From: JAVZLQ01 sp049700035
GTDB taxonomy: Archaea > Thermoproteota > Bathyarchaeia > Bathyarchaeales > Bathycorpusculaceae
DNA: 35,567 nucleotides
Assembly: GCA_049700035.1 (NCBI GenBank)
Contig: JBNAWC010000008.1
Location: forward strand, 1 to 35,567
Reading direction: 5' to 3'
The position numbers were made by a program, and so were the translations under genes. The notes under the pieces are model-generated. The model was not told the origin of the DNA and did not search any database. It was given only the letters and a program-made list of their open reading frames with translations. Each line of letters begins with the position of its first letter. The first letter of the stretch is position 1. Of the stretch, positions 7,269 through 15,615 are shown piece by piece.

Positions 7269-8840
7269 ATGGCAGTTTTTGCAAGAAAAGCAAGCGGATT
7301 AGCTAAAGAAGCTTCACTTTTCGATGCGTTTGCCCTCGGTTTTATGAATGGAGGTATAGGAGGTGGCTTATGGACAATGCACAGCTGGGGATTGTACACG
7401 TTCCCCGGAGGAAACATGGTGCTTGCCTCAATAATAACAATGTTTCTAACGGTTTGCGGCGTCTCGTTGGCGTGGGGAATCCTCGGCGGGTCAATGCCCC
7501 GAAGCGGAGGAGACTACGTATACAATTCTCGAGTAGTTCATCCAGCACTTGGAACGGCAACCAGTTGGGTTCAAGGAGTTTTCACACAACTTGCTTGGAT
7601 GTGGCTGCTTGCTCCTTTAGTCGCAAGCCCCGGAGTTTCCATACTTGCTGGTGCATTGGGGATCCCATATGAAATGATTGAGTTTTTTGATACGACAGCT
7701 GGCATGTTCCTCGTAGCCACAATTGCAATGATAATAGCTTTTCTTGTTGTGTTATCCGGGCTTAAATCCTATCTATTGGCGCAGAAAATATGCTTCATCT
7801 TAGGAATGGCTGGAGTGGTTATAGGTTTGCTTTTAATAACTTTCACACCACAAGAAGTATTTATTGCCAAATGGGACGCTGTGGCCGCTGAATACGACTC
7901 CGCAAGCTATCAGGAAATGATAGCGTATGCGTCTGAGGCGGGTTACGCGCCAAGTACGTGGAATTGGGTTTCGACTTTTGGGTTAGTGCCAAGCGTGACA
8001 TGGTCCGTTAGCTATGGTTTCTATATCGGTTATATTGGAGGTGAAATCAAGAGGCCGGAACGTAACATATTGATGGCTCAGTTGTTATCAGCGCTAGTGC
8101 CTAGCATGGTCTGCGCATGGGCTGGATACGTGTTTCAAAATAATTTAGGATATGAATTTATGGGCGCTGTCGCCTACGCAGACAATGAAACTCCAGAATG
8201 GTACGCTATGCCTTTCCCAGCCAACTGGGCAAACTTTGCAGCGCTTCTCACAGACAATATTGTACTTAAGTTTTTCATAGGCGCCCAATTCATATTCTTT
8301 AACTGGCTTTATCTGCCAATCTCCTTCATAGTCTTCACTAGAGTTCTATTTGCTCAAGCATTAGACCAAATTGGACCCCGTTGGTTCTTGGATCTTAGCC
8401 CACGATTCAATTCGCCTGTAAAACTGTACACGTTATTCTTCATACTTTCAGAGGCGTTTTTGACGCACTACTGCTTCTTCCCACAATGGCTTGGAGGAAT
8501 ATCAATAGAGGTGTTGGACGCCATTGTTGTTTGGGGAATAATCGGAATAGTATGCATGCTCTTCCCATTCGTCAAAAAAGTTAGGCACATTTGGGACGCT
8601 TCACCCCACCGGTGGAAAGGCCTAGCAGTGCTTTCCGGAATTGTGAGCCTAACCCTAACCACCATAATGGTTTGGGCCTTCTACACATCTCCAGCCATGG
8701 GAGGAATAAACTTCCAATGGTCAATAGTGTTCATCGCAGTAATAGCAGCAGCTGTCCTCTGGTATTGGGGCTGGCGCTTGAAGAGAGCTAAAGAAGGAAT
8801 CGATGTAACACTAGCATTCAAGGAACTCCCGCCTGAATAG
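7269..8840 (+). CDS. APC-superfamily amino acid/amine permease
   Basis: 523 residues with about 12 hydrophobic segments, belonging to the amino acid-polyamine-organocation superfamily. The first helix region contains FMNGGIGGGLWT, followed by a typical second-helix motif GGSMPRSGGDYVYNSR, which in APC proteins lines the substrate site. A long extracellular-type loop lies between residues about 195 and 235. GGAGG precedes the ATG by about 6 bases. As the last gene after the deiminase and the carbamoyltransferase, it is the natural candidate for importing arginine (or a related compound) in exchange for the product, as ArcD/AguD-type antiporters do. That role is inferred from order; sequence alone gives the superfamily. 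A T-rich stretch at 8860-8870 may end the operon transcript. Confidence 0.85.
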   Translation: MAVFARKASGLAKEASLFDAFALGFMNGGIGGGLWTMHSWGLYTFPGGNMVLASIITMFLTVCGVSLAWGILGGSMPRSGGDYVYNSRVVHPALGTATSWVQGVFTQLAWMWLLAPLVASPGVSILAGALGIPYEMIEFFDTTAGMFLVATIAMIIAFLVVLSGLKSYLLAQKICFILGMAGVVIGLLLITFTPQEVFIAKWDAVAAEYDSASYQEMIAYASEAGYAPSTWNWVSTFGLVPSVTWSVSYGFYIGYIGGEIKRPERNILMAQLLSALVPSMVCAWAGYVFQNNLGYEFMGAVAYADNETPEWYAMPFPANWANFAALLTDNIVLKFFIGAQFIFFNWLYLPISFIVFTRVLFAQALDQIGPRWFLDLSPRFNSPVKLYTLFFILSEAFLTHYCFFPQWLGGISIEVLDAIVVWGIIGIVCMLFPFVKKVRHIWDASPHRWKGLAVLSGIVSLTLTTIMVWAFYTSPAMGGINFQWSIVFIAVIAAAVLWYWGWRLKRAKEGIDVTLAFKELPPE

Positions 8841-8859
8841 CCGATCCACAAAAACCACC

Positions 8860-8885
8860 TTTTTCTCTTTATGAAAACTTATAAG
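8860..8885 (+). promoter_or_regulatory. T-rich end signal followed by a TATA-like box
   Basis: A pyrimidine run (8860-8870) about 20 bases after the permease stop may act as a terminator. CTTATAAG at 8878-8885 follows directly and should start the next operon near 8908. Confidence 0.45.
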
Positions 8886-8937
8886 AGGGATCCGGTGTTT
8901 CTATTCCGTAAAGTTTAAAGTTAGGTGAATGAGAGCG

Positions 8938-9930
8938 ATGGGCACTGTAAGAATATTTTTCGTCACTGATGTCCACGGGTCAGAAATATGCCTCAGAAAG
9001 TTCCTTAACGCCTTAAAAATCTATAATGTAGACGTTGGCATAATGCTCGGCGACCTTAGCGGGAAAATGATCAATCCAATAGTAAAACAGCCCGACGGTT
9101 GCTATACATGTAGTTTTCTAGGACAAGAGATAGTGGCAAAAACTGAAGAAGAACTCTTAGCCCTTAAGAAGAGGATAGCGATAACTGGCAACTACTGTTT
9201 CATTACAACTCCAGAGGAAGTGGCTGAACTAATCGCTGAAGGAAAAACCATTACTGGGAGAATAGACGCCCAAGTTAGAAAAATACATTTAGGCGCTGGA
9301 AAAGTAGAGGAATTGTTTAAACGTTTAGTAATAGAGAGGCTCAAAGAATGGGAGAATATAATAGAGGAAAAACTGAAAGGCACAAAAATAAAAATGTTCA
9401 TTGCACCTGGCAACGACGACCTTCTCGAAGTAGACGAAGTACTGAACAGCTTTAAATGCGCAGTTAACGTCGACAACAAAAAAGTGACGATAAATGATCA
9501 CGAAATGGTAACGCTGTCTTGGTCTAACTTCACTCCATGGGACACCCCCAGAGAATGCGAAGAAGAAGAACTGAGAAAGAAAATTGATAAGCTAGTGTCA
9601 CAAATAGATGATATGGAGAAAGCGATTTTCAACTTTCACGCACCGCCATACGGCACAAATCTAGATCAAGCATACAAATTGTCAAAAGACTTGGTTCCTT
9701 CAGTCAGCGAGTTAATCAACGTTGGCAGCGTTGCAGTCCTTAACGCCATTAAAGAGCACCAACCGCTTTTAGGGTTGCACGGACACATCCATGAATCTCG
9801 AGGAGCACAAAAAATTGGCAGAACGTTATGCATAAACCCTGGAAGCGAATACTCGGAAGGAATTCTACGCGGAATAATCGTCTCCCTAGAAAAAGAAAAA
9901 GTTAAGAGCTTCCAATTCACGTCTGGATAG
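8938..9930 (+). CDS. Calcineurin-like metallophosphoesterase
   Basis: 330 residues. The five metal-binding blocks of the family are in order: DVHG near the N-terminus, MLGDLSG, APGNDD, FHAPP and GHIHES. It should be a two-metal phosphoesterase acting on a phosphodiester or phosphomonoester; the substrate is not evident. The ATG at 8938 is preferred over the one at 8929, because AGGTGA (8923-8928) is about 9 bases before the second and only touching the first. Relative to small phosphodiesterases it has an inserted, partly helical region (residues about 60-135) between the second and third blocks. It is first of a three-gene operon with a nucleotidyltransferase-like gene 9 bases downstream and a membrane protein after that. 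Confidence 0.85.
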   Translation: MGTVRIFFVTDVHGSEICLRKFLNALKIYNVDVGIMLGDLSGKMINPIVKQPDGCYTCSFLGQEIVAKTEEELLALKKRIAITGNYCFITTPEEVAELIAEGKTITGRIDAQVRKIHLGAGKVEELFKRLVIERLKEWENIIEEKLKGTKIKMFIAPGNDDLLEVDEVLNSFKCAVNVDNKKVTINDHEMVTLSWSNFTPWDTPRECEEEELRKKIDKLVSQIDDMEKAIFNFHAPPYGTNLDQAYKLSKDLVPSVSELINVGSVAVLNAIKEHQPLLGLHGHIHESRGAQKIGRTLCINPGSEYSEGILRGIIVSLEKEKVKSFQFTSG

Positions 9931-9939
9931 GGGAGAAAA

Positions 9940-10773
9940 TTGTCAAGCAAAATCAGGTTGCCTTCAGAAATTCCCATCGAAGAGTATCCTCCACCTGAAA
10001 CTTTCATAAACGAGGCGCTATCATGCGTCAGAGAAGCGGGCGATAAAGGCATAATACTTAGAATAATGGGCGGCATGGGAATATGCCTACATTCTGAGGA
10101 ATGTAAACAATTATGGGAGAACTTGTCAAGACTTGGGAAAAAAGTTTTCACGGATATAGATTTTGCAAGCCACGGCAAATTCCGAGGCAAAATATTTGAA
10201 TTTTTCAAGAGCAGAGGATACGATGTCGACAAGAAACTACACATGCATTATGGCATGAAGAGACACATATACTTCGGAGGAACAGTTCCCATGATTGAAG
10301 TATTCTTCGACAAACTGGAAATGAACCACACCATAGATTTCGACAAAAGATTGGAGGCTGACTCGCCGACTTTACCACTTTCCGAACTACTACTTCAGAA
10401 ACTACAGATAGTGAGAATAAACGAAAAAGACATCAAAGATGCGATTGTCCTTTTAAGAGCCCACGACGTAGGCACCACAGATAAAGATACAATAAATCTT
10501 GAGGCTTTAGCTCGAGCAGGACTTACCTCTGATTGGGGATTTTATTACACCGCAACCACAAATTTGAAAAAAATAAAGGAATTCTCCAATGGATGCAATG
10601 TTTTAAACGAAAAGGACAAAAAAATTATCTGCGAAAGAATAGACAAGATCTCTAATTTCATCGAGCAAAAACCAAAAAGTTTGAGCTGGAAGCTAAGAGC
10701 CAAAGTTGGAACTAGTAAGAAATGGTACAATGACGTAGAAGACTGGATTTTCTTCCGATCAGAGAGCCAATAG
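9940..10773 (+). CDS. AbiEii-like nucleotidyltransferase family protein
   Basis: 277 residues from a TTG start preceded by GGGGAGA. The N-terminal half looks like a minimal nucleotidyltransferase: a GG turn (residues 44-45, IMGGMG), then TDIDF with the metal-binding aspartates at 72 and 74, and a third acidic strand at MIEVFFDKLE. After it comes LPLSELLLQKLQIVR...KDIKDAIVLLRAHDVG, the helical pattern (sExLLxxKL...KDixDaxxLL) seen in AbiEii-type proteins. Such enzymes transfer nucleotides to RNA, protein or small molecules, and some are toxins. No AbiEi-type antitoxin is next to it. It lies between a phosphoesterase and a two-helix membrane protein in one operon. The family call rests on motif pattern and was not tested by a profile search. 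Confidence 0.6.
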   Translation: MSSKIRLPSEIPIEEYPPPETFINEALSCVREAGDKGIILRIMGGMGICLHSEECKQLWENLSRLGKKVFTDIDFASHGKFRGKIFEFFKSRGYDVDKKLHMHYGMKRHIYFGGTVPMIEVFFDKLEMNHTIDFDKRLEADSPTLPLSELLLQKLQIVRINEKDIKDAIVLLRAHDVGTTDKDTINLEALARAGLTSDWGFYYTATTNLKKIKEFSNGCNVLNEKDKKIICERIDKISNFIEQKPKSLSWKLRAKVGTSKKWYNDVEDWIFFRSESQ

Positions 10774-10785
10774 CGGAAGCTGGCT

Positions 10786-11463
10786 ATGCCAAAATTTTTC
10801 TCCATTGAAAAGGAAGAATTAAACAATTTATGTGATTTGATTATAACTCTTGACAGCGTACGGGCTTTTAGGCGGCCGAATCCTGAAGTGATAAAAGCTG
10901 GATTTCAAAAAACAGGAAGTAAAGAATTTACTGAAATGTGGAAAGAGATTAGGCATGACGTGGAGAAAATAGCTTACACTCCATTAAATATCGAAGGTTT
11001 GCCGTCTTTAATGAGGGTTGTTGCTATCCTTAAAATGCTTGTCCCGATAGCCTCATTTTTAATGATCTTAACGCTTGCAACACGCCTGCGTCCCTTTGAA
11101 AAACTTCTAGTTCCCCCATTCACGATATTCAAGGATCCCCTTGCTCTTGTGTTGACCACCACTTTTTCCCTCGCCACAATGATCGCATTGATGGCAACCG
11201 ATTACACAATAAGGAGAAGAGTGATAAAATACGAAGAAAGCCACATGGACAAATTCAGCAAAGGAAGAGAGCGAATCAAAAAAGTCATAGAAAAACTTGT
11301 AGAGAAGCTCGCTAAGGAGCTGAAGAGGAATAAGGAAGACCCAAACAAGTACAAAATGATGCTTTTCTATAAATATAGGGGACTAAAAGTCGTTAAGGAG
11401 AAGAGGGGCAGGATTTTCAAAAGGAAATATCCCCTTTATGAGGTTATTTGCTCTATTGAATAG
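10786..11463 (+). CDS. Two-helix membrane protein of unknown function
   Basis: 225 residues, not recognised. A soluble N-terminal part of about 75 residues is followed by two hydrophobic segments (about 78-99 and 117-139) and a strongly basic, helical C-terminal tail (FSKGRERIKKVIEKLVEKLAKELK region). The two termini would face the same side, by the positive-inside rule the cytoplasm. It starts 12 bases after the nucleotidyltransferase gene with only a weak GGAAG ribosome site, so it is probably translated from the same mRNA. The pairing with a nucleotidyltransferase and a phosphoesterase is its main clue; no function is claimed. Confidence 0.7.
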   Translation: MPKFFSIEKEELNNLCDLIITLDSVRAFRRPNPEVIKAGFQKTGSKEFTEMWKEIRHDVEKIAYTPLNIEGLPSLMRVVAILKMLVPIASFLMILTLATRLRPFEKLLVPPFTIFKDPLALVLTTTFSLATMIALMATDYTIRRRVIKYEESHMDKFSKGRERIKKVIEKLVEKLAKELKRNKEDPNKYKMMLFYKYRGLKVVKEKRGRIFKRKYPLYEVICSIE

Positions 11464-11510
11464 AAGCCTACTGCAAACATTTTATGCTGAACATTATTAG
11501 TGCATAACAG

Positions 11511-11518
11511 TTATAAAG
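11511..11518 (+). promoter_or_regulatory. TATA-like box for the aminomutase-like gene
   Basis: TTATAAAG at 11511-11518 predicts transcription start near 11540. That lies after the ATG at 11534 and before the GGAGGGAGG site (11544-11552), so it also decides in favour of the start at 11555. Confidence 0.5.
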
Positions 11519-11554
11519 TCAAATATTCGAGATATGCTTGCACGGAGGGAGGAA

Positions 11555-12925
11555 ATGAGTTCAGTTTATGACGCTGAAATGAAAAGACTTATGGAAAGAA
11601 CAAAACGTTCGGAACAAATTTACAGAGAAAGCGTTAAAGTAACTCCGTTTGGTGTGCACAGCAATTATAGGTTCTTCGAGCCCTATCCGCTATATTTTAC
11701 TAGGGGAAAAGGCTCCAGGCTGTGGGACGCTGACGGCAACGAATACGTAGACTTTAATCTGGCCTTCGGTGTTCTCGTGGCGGGACATTCTCATCCTATA
11801 CTGGTTGAAGCTATGAAGGAAAGGATAGAAAACAGCACAATTCTCGGCTTCGAGTTTGAGGATTCATATAAGCTGGCGAAGATGATATGCGAACGTTTTA
11901 AGGTTGACATGGTGAAGTTCTCATCCACAGGCGGCGAAGCCACAAGCTATGCCATTAGATTTGCAAGAGCGTACACTGGAAGGAAAAAAATATTAAAGTT
12001 TGAGGGATGCTATCATGGTTTCGGAGATAGCCTCTTAGTCAATGTGAAACCTTCAAAAGCTAAGGCCGGGCATCCTCGATTTCCAAATCAAGTTCCCGCC
12101 TCGCAAGGAATTCTGGAAGAAGTGGTCAAAAACACTTTAGTGGCGCCATTTAATGATTTAGAAGCTGTTGAAACAATCATGAAAGTCCATGGAAATGAAG
12201 TTGCAGGAATAATTTTAGAGCCAATACCCATGAATATGGGGTTTGTTGTTCCCAAACCAGATTTTCTAAAAGGATTAAGAGACATTGCCAATGAATATAA
12301 CTCCGTATTAATATTCGACGAAGTAAAAACATGTGGAAAATTCTATAGCGGGGCCGCGGAATACTTTAAGGTTAAACCAGACCTCGTAACCATGGGAAAG
12401 GCCATAGCAGGAGGATATCCACTATCCCTTGTGGCGGGAAAGAAGGAGGTAATGAGCTGCGTTGTTCCGGGTGTAGTTTCGCATGCAGGAACCTTTAACT
12501 CTAATCCACTCTGTATAACCGCTGGAATAGTTACTTTGTCGAAGATTTTAACAGAAGAAGCAATGGCTGAGGCAACTAGACTTTCTGAAATGTTGGCCAA
12601 AGGCTATGATGACATCATAAACGACACAAAGATTCCTGCGATAGTTCAATGGGCTGGCACAAGTGGCACCATGCATTTCACAAAGGCCAAGAAGGTTGAG
12701 GATTGGAGGAGTTTTCTAACAACCGAAGTTGCGAGATGGATGCTCTACTTTATAATAATGCTAAACAGAGGAGTTGTGCCCATGGCTCCTGGACCCGACG
12801 AACAGTGGACAGTTTCAGTGCAACACACGGAAGAAGACATTAACAAGCATTTGGAGGTCTTTAAAGAAATCGCAGAACATGTCAGAAGACTTGACATGGA
12901 AATGCCAATGGTAGAAGCAGTCTAA
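11555..12925 (+). CDS. Class III aminotransferase, glutamate-1-semialdehyde aminomutase-like
   Basis: 456 residues of PLP fold type I. The N-terminus (VTPFGVHSNYRFFEPYPLYF, then GSRLWDADGNEYVDF) matches the HemL-like subgroup. FDEVKTCGKF holds the PLP-ring aspartate, and the Schiff-base lysine is K282 in TMGKAIAGGYPL. HemL itself has DEVxTGFR here, so this is probably a relative that transaminates another amino acid or amine, and there are no haem genes nearby. The start at 11555 has a strong GGAGGGAGG site and fits the TATA box; the ATG at 11534 does not. The gene stands alone, with a T6 run (12932-12937) after it. Substrate unknown. Confidence 0.8.
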   Translation: MSSVYDAEMKRLMERTKRSEQIYRESVKVTPFGVHSNYRFFEPYPLYFTRGKGSRLWDADGNEYVDFNLAFGVLVAGHSHPILVEAMKERIENSTILGFEFEDSYKLAKMICERFKVDMVKFSSTGGEATSYAIRFARAYTGRKKILKFEGCYHGFGDSLLVNVKPSKAKAGHPRFPNQVPASQGILEEVVKNTLVAPFNDLEAVETIMKVHGNEVAGIILEPIPMNMGFVVPKPDFLKGLRDIANEYNSVLIFDEVKTCGKFYSGAAEYFKVKPDLVTMGKAIAGGYPLSLVAGKKEVMSCVVPGVVSHAGTFNSNPLCITAGIVTLSKILTEEAMAEATRLSEMLAKGYDDIINDTKIPAIVQWAGTSGTMHFTKAKKVEDWRSFLTTEVARWMLYFIIMLNRGVVPMAPGPDEQWTVSVQHTEEDINKHLEVFKEIAEHVRRLDMEMPMVEAV

Positions 12926-12931
12926 TTTCCA

Positions 12932-12937
12932 TTTTTT
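12932..12937 (+). terminator. Possible T-run terminator
   Basis: TTTTTT seven bases after the aminomutase-like stop, with another T5 at about 12944; archaeal intrinsic terminators are U-rich runs of this kind. Weak on its own. Confidence 0.3.
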
Positions 12938-12996
12938 ATCACATTTTTCAACTATTTGAACTTCCTTAGATTATTGAGAAAGATGGATTGCAAAAC

Positions 12997-13004
12997 TTTT
13001 AAAT
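12997..13004 (+). promoter_or_regulatory. TATA-like box, near-leaderless promoter
   Basis: TTTTAAAT at 12997-13004 predicts transcription start near 13025-13030, only a few bases before the ATG at 13034. There is no ribosome site in front of that ATG, so the deoxyhypusine-synthase-like mRNA is probably leaderless. Confidence 0.45.
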
Positions 13005-13033
13005 AAGAAACAGATTACTCTTTAACGATCAAA

Positions 13034-14110
13034 ATGGAGTTTAGCAAACTTTTCTCAAGGAAAGTCAAGGCAATTGAGGTGACAACACCAACATCGATCT
13101 CGGAACTTCTCCATAAGATGGCGCAAACAGGATTTCAAGGTAGAAAACTAGCCGAAGTAACCGAAATCATAGAAAAAATGATCAAGGATAAAGACGTAAC
13201 AATAATGATGGGGTTCGCCGGATCCCTTTCGACAGCGGGACAGTGGAAATTAGTCAACTGGTTTATTGAAAATAACTTTATCGATGTTTTAGTTCCTACG
13301 GGAGCAAACATTTCTGAAGACATTGTAGAGGCAATGGGGTTTAGCTACTACAAAGGCTTTCATTTAGTAAACGATAGAGAATTATTCAAAATGGGACTTA
13401 ACAGGTACTATGATGTTTATGGAAGAGAAGACGACTACTTGAAGATGACAGAACTTATCGCAGAATTTATCCAAACACTTGACGAAAATTACAAATATTC
13501 TTCAAGAGAATTTCTGTACCTTTTCGGGAAGTACTTATGCAAAAAGGGAATTAGAAGCATTGTTGCAGTCGCCGCGGAAAAAAGGATGCCAATTTTCTGC
13601 CCGGCGATAATTGACAGCCCCTACGGAGATGCAGCGCTTATCGCTAAAGGCAGAGGTTTCAACTTAACCATCGACGCAGTAAAAGATTATGTGGAATTTA
13701 TGAAGATAGCGGAAAAAGTCAAAGAAACTGGGGTAATATACATAGGCGGGGGAGTGCCAAAAGATTTTATCCAACTTTTCGCCGTAACCGCCGACCTTCT
13801 ATATCCAGAGAGACAGATTCCCTACAGAGAAAAAACACCCAATCGCCGCAACATATCAGATGAAACTTACTACCCCCACAAATATGCTGTCCAAATAACA
13901 ACAGACTCGCCCCAATGGGGTGGGTTGTCAGGATGCACGTTTGAAGAGGCAGTATCTTGGGGGAAGGAAACACCAGAAGGAAGTTTTGCACAATGCTACT
14001 GTGATGCAACAATTGCTTTGCCGATAATTGCGCATGCGCTGGCAGAAAGAATAAAAGGTAAGAGGAAACCAAGCGCTTTCCGCCTCGAGAAAGAATTTTG
14101 GCCTGCTTAA
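13034..14110 (+). CDS. Deoxyhypusine synthase family protein
   Basis: 358 residues. Family marks are MAQTGFQGRKLAE near the N-terminus, MMGFAGSLSTAG, GVIYIGGGVPKDFIQ and AVQITTDSPQWGGLSGCTFEEAVSWGK region, ending in the catalytic-type lysine K311 of EAVSWGKE. True deoxyhypusine synthase moves the aminobutyl group of spermidine onto a lysine of aIF5A, and relatives make homospermidine or other polyamines by the same chemistry. The usual SGA before the active-site loop is SGC here. No aIF5A gene is nearby; the surroundings are polyamine and amine genes. It is preceded by a TATA box and no ribosome site. Whether it is the housekeeping synthase or a polyamine-making paralogue cannot be decided from one window. 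Confidence 0.85.
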   Translation: MEFSKLFSRKVKAIEVTTPTSISELLHKMAQTGFQGRKLAEVTEIIEKMIKDKDVTIMMGFAGSLSTAGQWKLVNWFIENNFIDVLVPTGANISEDIVEAMGFSYYKGFHLVNDRELFKMGLNRYYDVYGREDDYLKMTELIAEFIQTLDENYKYSSREFLYLFGKYLCKKGIRSIVAVAAEKRMPIFCPAIIDSPYGDAALIAKGRGFNLTIDAVKDYVEFMKIAEKVKETGVIYIGGGVPKDFIQLFAVTADLLYPERQIPYREKTPNRRNISDETYYPHKYAVQITTDSPQWGGLSGCTFEEAVSWGKETPEGSFAQCYCDATIALPIIAHALAERIKGKRKPSAFRLEKEFWPA

Positions 14111-14142
14111 TTTACTTAAGACATAAACTACCTAACCGCATC

Positions 14143-14148
14143 TTTTTT
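14143..14148. terminator. T6 run between convergent genes
   Basis: A T6 run in the 56-base gap between the deoxyhypusine-synthase-like gene (+) and the frameshifted aminotransferase (-). It could end the plus-strand transcript. Confidence 0.3.
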
Positions 14149-14166
14149 CTCATTGTCATAACAAAA

Positions 14167-15505
14167 CTAGGGGGAATTAAGCCGTTTTACTGTATCCTCA
14201 AATATATCTAACCCTTCATTTAACAGCGCTTCACCTATGCTTAATGGCGGCAGAAATCTCACCACATTCTTGTAGGTTCCCGCACCTATTATTATCAAAC
14301 CCTTTTTGTAGCATTCGCTTATCACTTGATTTCTTTCCTCCTTTGCTGGTTCCTTCGTCTTTCTATCTTTAACTAGTTCAACCCCCGCCATTAAACCAAC
14401 GCCTCTAACATCTCCGATTATCTCATACTTCTCATGCATTTCTTTAAGCCTATTGATCAGAAGTTTTCCAAGCTTTTCGGCTTTACCAAGTGACTTTTTA
14501 ACTTCATCGATAGCCTTTACCGCTGCAACGCAGCTGAGAGGATTTCCTCCAAAAGTCCCGCCTAATCCACCTGTTTGAACAGCATCCATTGTATCTGCTC
14601 TAGCTACTGTGGCGGCAATTGGAGGGCCACCGCCGAGGGATTTAGCCATAGTAATTATGTCGGGGATTACATGGTGATGCTCGACTGCAAACATCTTGCC
14701 AGTTCTGCCCATCCCGCTTTGAATTTCATCAACTATCAATAACAAGTTATTTCGTCACAAACTTTTCTCAACTCTGGCAAGAACTCTTTAGGAGGAACAA
14801 TAAAGTCTCCCTCGCCTTGAATTGGTTCGACTATAACTGCCGCTGCCTCGTCTGGCGATAGGTGAACAGCAAAAGTGTCTCTGAGATATTCTATACATCT
14901 CATACCGCATTCCGGATATTCTAGCCCAAAAGAGCAGCGGTAACGGTAAGCGTAAGGAGTCCTATGAATGGCGGCGTCAAAATATCCGAAACCATATTTG
15001 TACGGATTAACACTACCGGTTAAACCCATTGTAATGCTTGTCCGCCCATGGAAGGCATACTCAAACGCAACTATTATTGATCTTCTAGCGTATTTTCTTT
15101 CAATTTTCACAGCATTTTCCACGGCTTCTGCTCCACTATTAATTAATACAACTTTCTTTTGGAAATCACCTAGGGTTATTGTAGCCAGTTTTCAGCTAAT
15201 CTAACGTAGGGTTCATATGGCGTTACATGAAAGCACAGATGCAAGTATTGTTCTAGCTGCTCTTTCACGGCTTTTATAACTTCTGGGTTTCTATGACCAA
15301 CGTTAAGACATGATATACCCGTTGCAAAGTCTATGTATTCGTTTCCATTCACATCTCTGATAACTGCACCTTCGCTTTTAGCCACAAATATTGGGGTAAT
15401 GTTGTAAACTGCTTTAGGCACGTATTTCTCGCATAGTTTCATCAACTCAGCGGATTTAGGTCCAGGCGGTGTTACAATTATATTTGGAAGCTTATTTTGA
15501 GTCAC
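14167..15505 (-). pseudogene. Class III (GABA-type) aminotransferase broken by two single-base deletions
   Basis: Three minus-strand frames together make one complete aminotransferase. The N-terminal piece ends ...YVRLAENWLQ, the middle piece starts with the unbroken ATITLGDFQKKVVLINSGAE, and the last starts LLLIVDEIQSGMGRTG. Adding one A in the A4 tract at 15189-15192 restores LAEKLATITLGDF, and one A in the A3 tract at 14750-14752 restores VCDENNLLLIVDE. The repaired protein would have about 446 residues, with the PLP lysine in ITMAKSLGGG. All other positions look well preserved. The GTG at 15505 is preferred over 15511 because GAGG lies 7 bases before it. It is most like the intact aminotransferase at 24819. 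Either a very young pseudogene or homopolymer sequence errors. Confidence 0.8.
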
Positions 15506-15615
15506 ATTCACACCTCAGCGCTTTAAATCTTATTATGAAAAGTTTAAAATAAAATTAGCTTTTTTCGGGATAATTTAACTTTAAATAGTCAATATGCAAT
15601 AGGAAATGCAGGCTT

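Noticed and set aside
7370..7672. 100-codon plus-strand frame inside the permease gene
   Set aside because: It is out of frame with a clear 12-helix APC permease and has arbitrary composition.
9666..10244. 192-codon minus-strand frame across the phosphoesterase/nucleotidyltransferase junction
   Set aside because: It is antisense to two genes with recognisable motifs on the plus strand, and shows no domain or start signal of its own.
11534..11554. Upstream ATG for the aminomutase-like gene
   Set aside because: It would lie at or before the predicted transcription start, while the ATG at 11555 has a strong GGAGGGAGG site.
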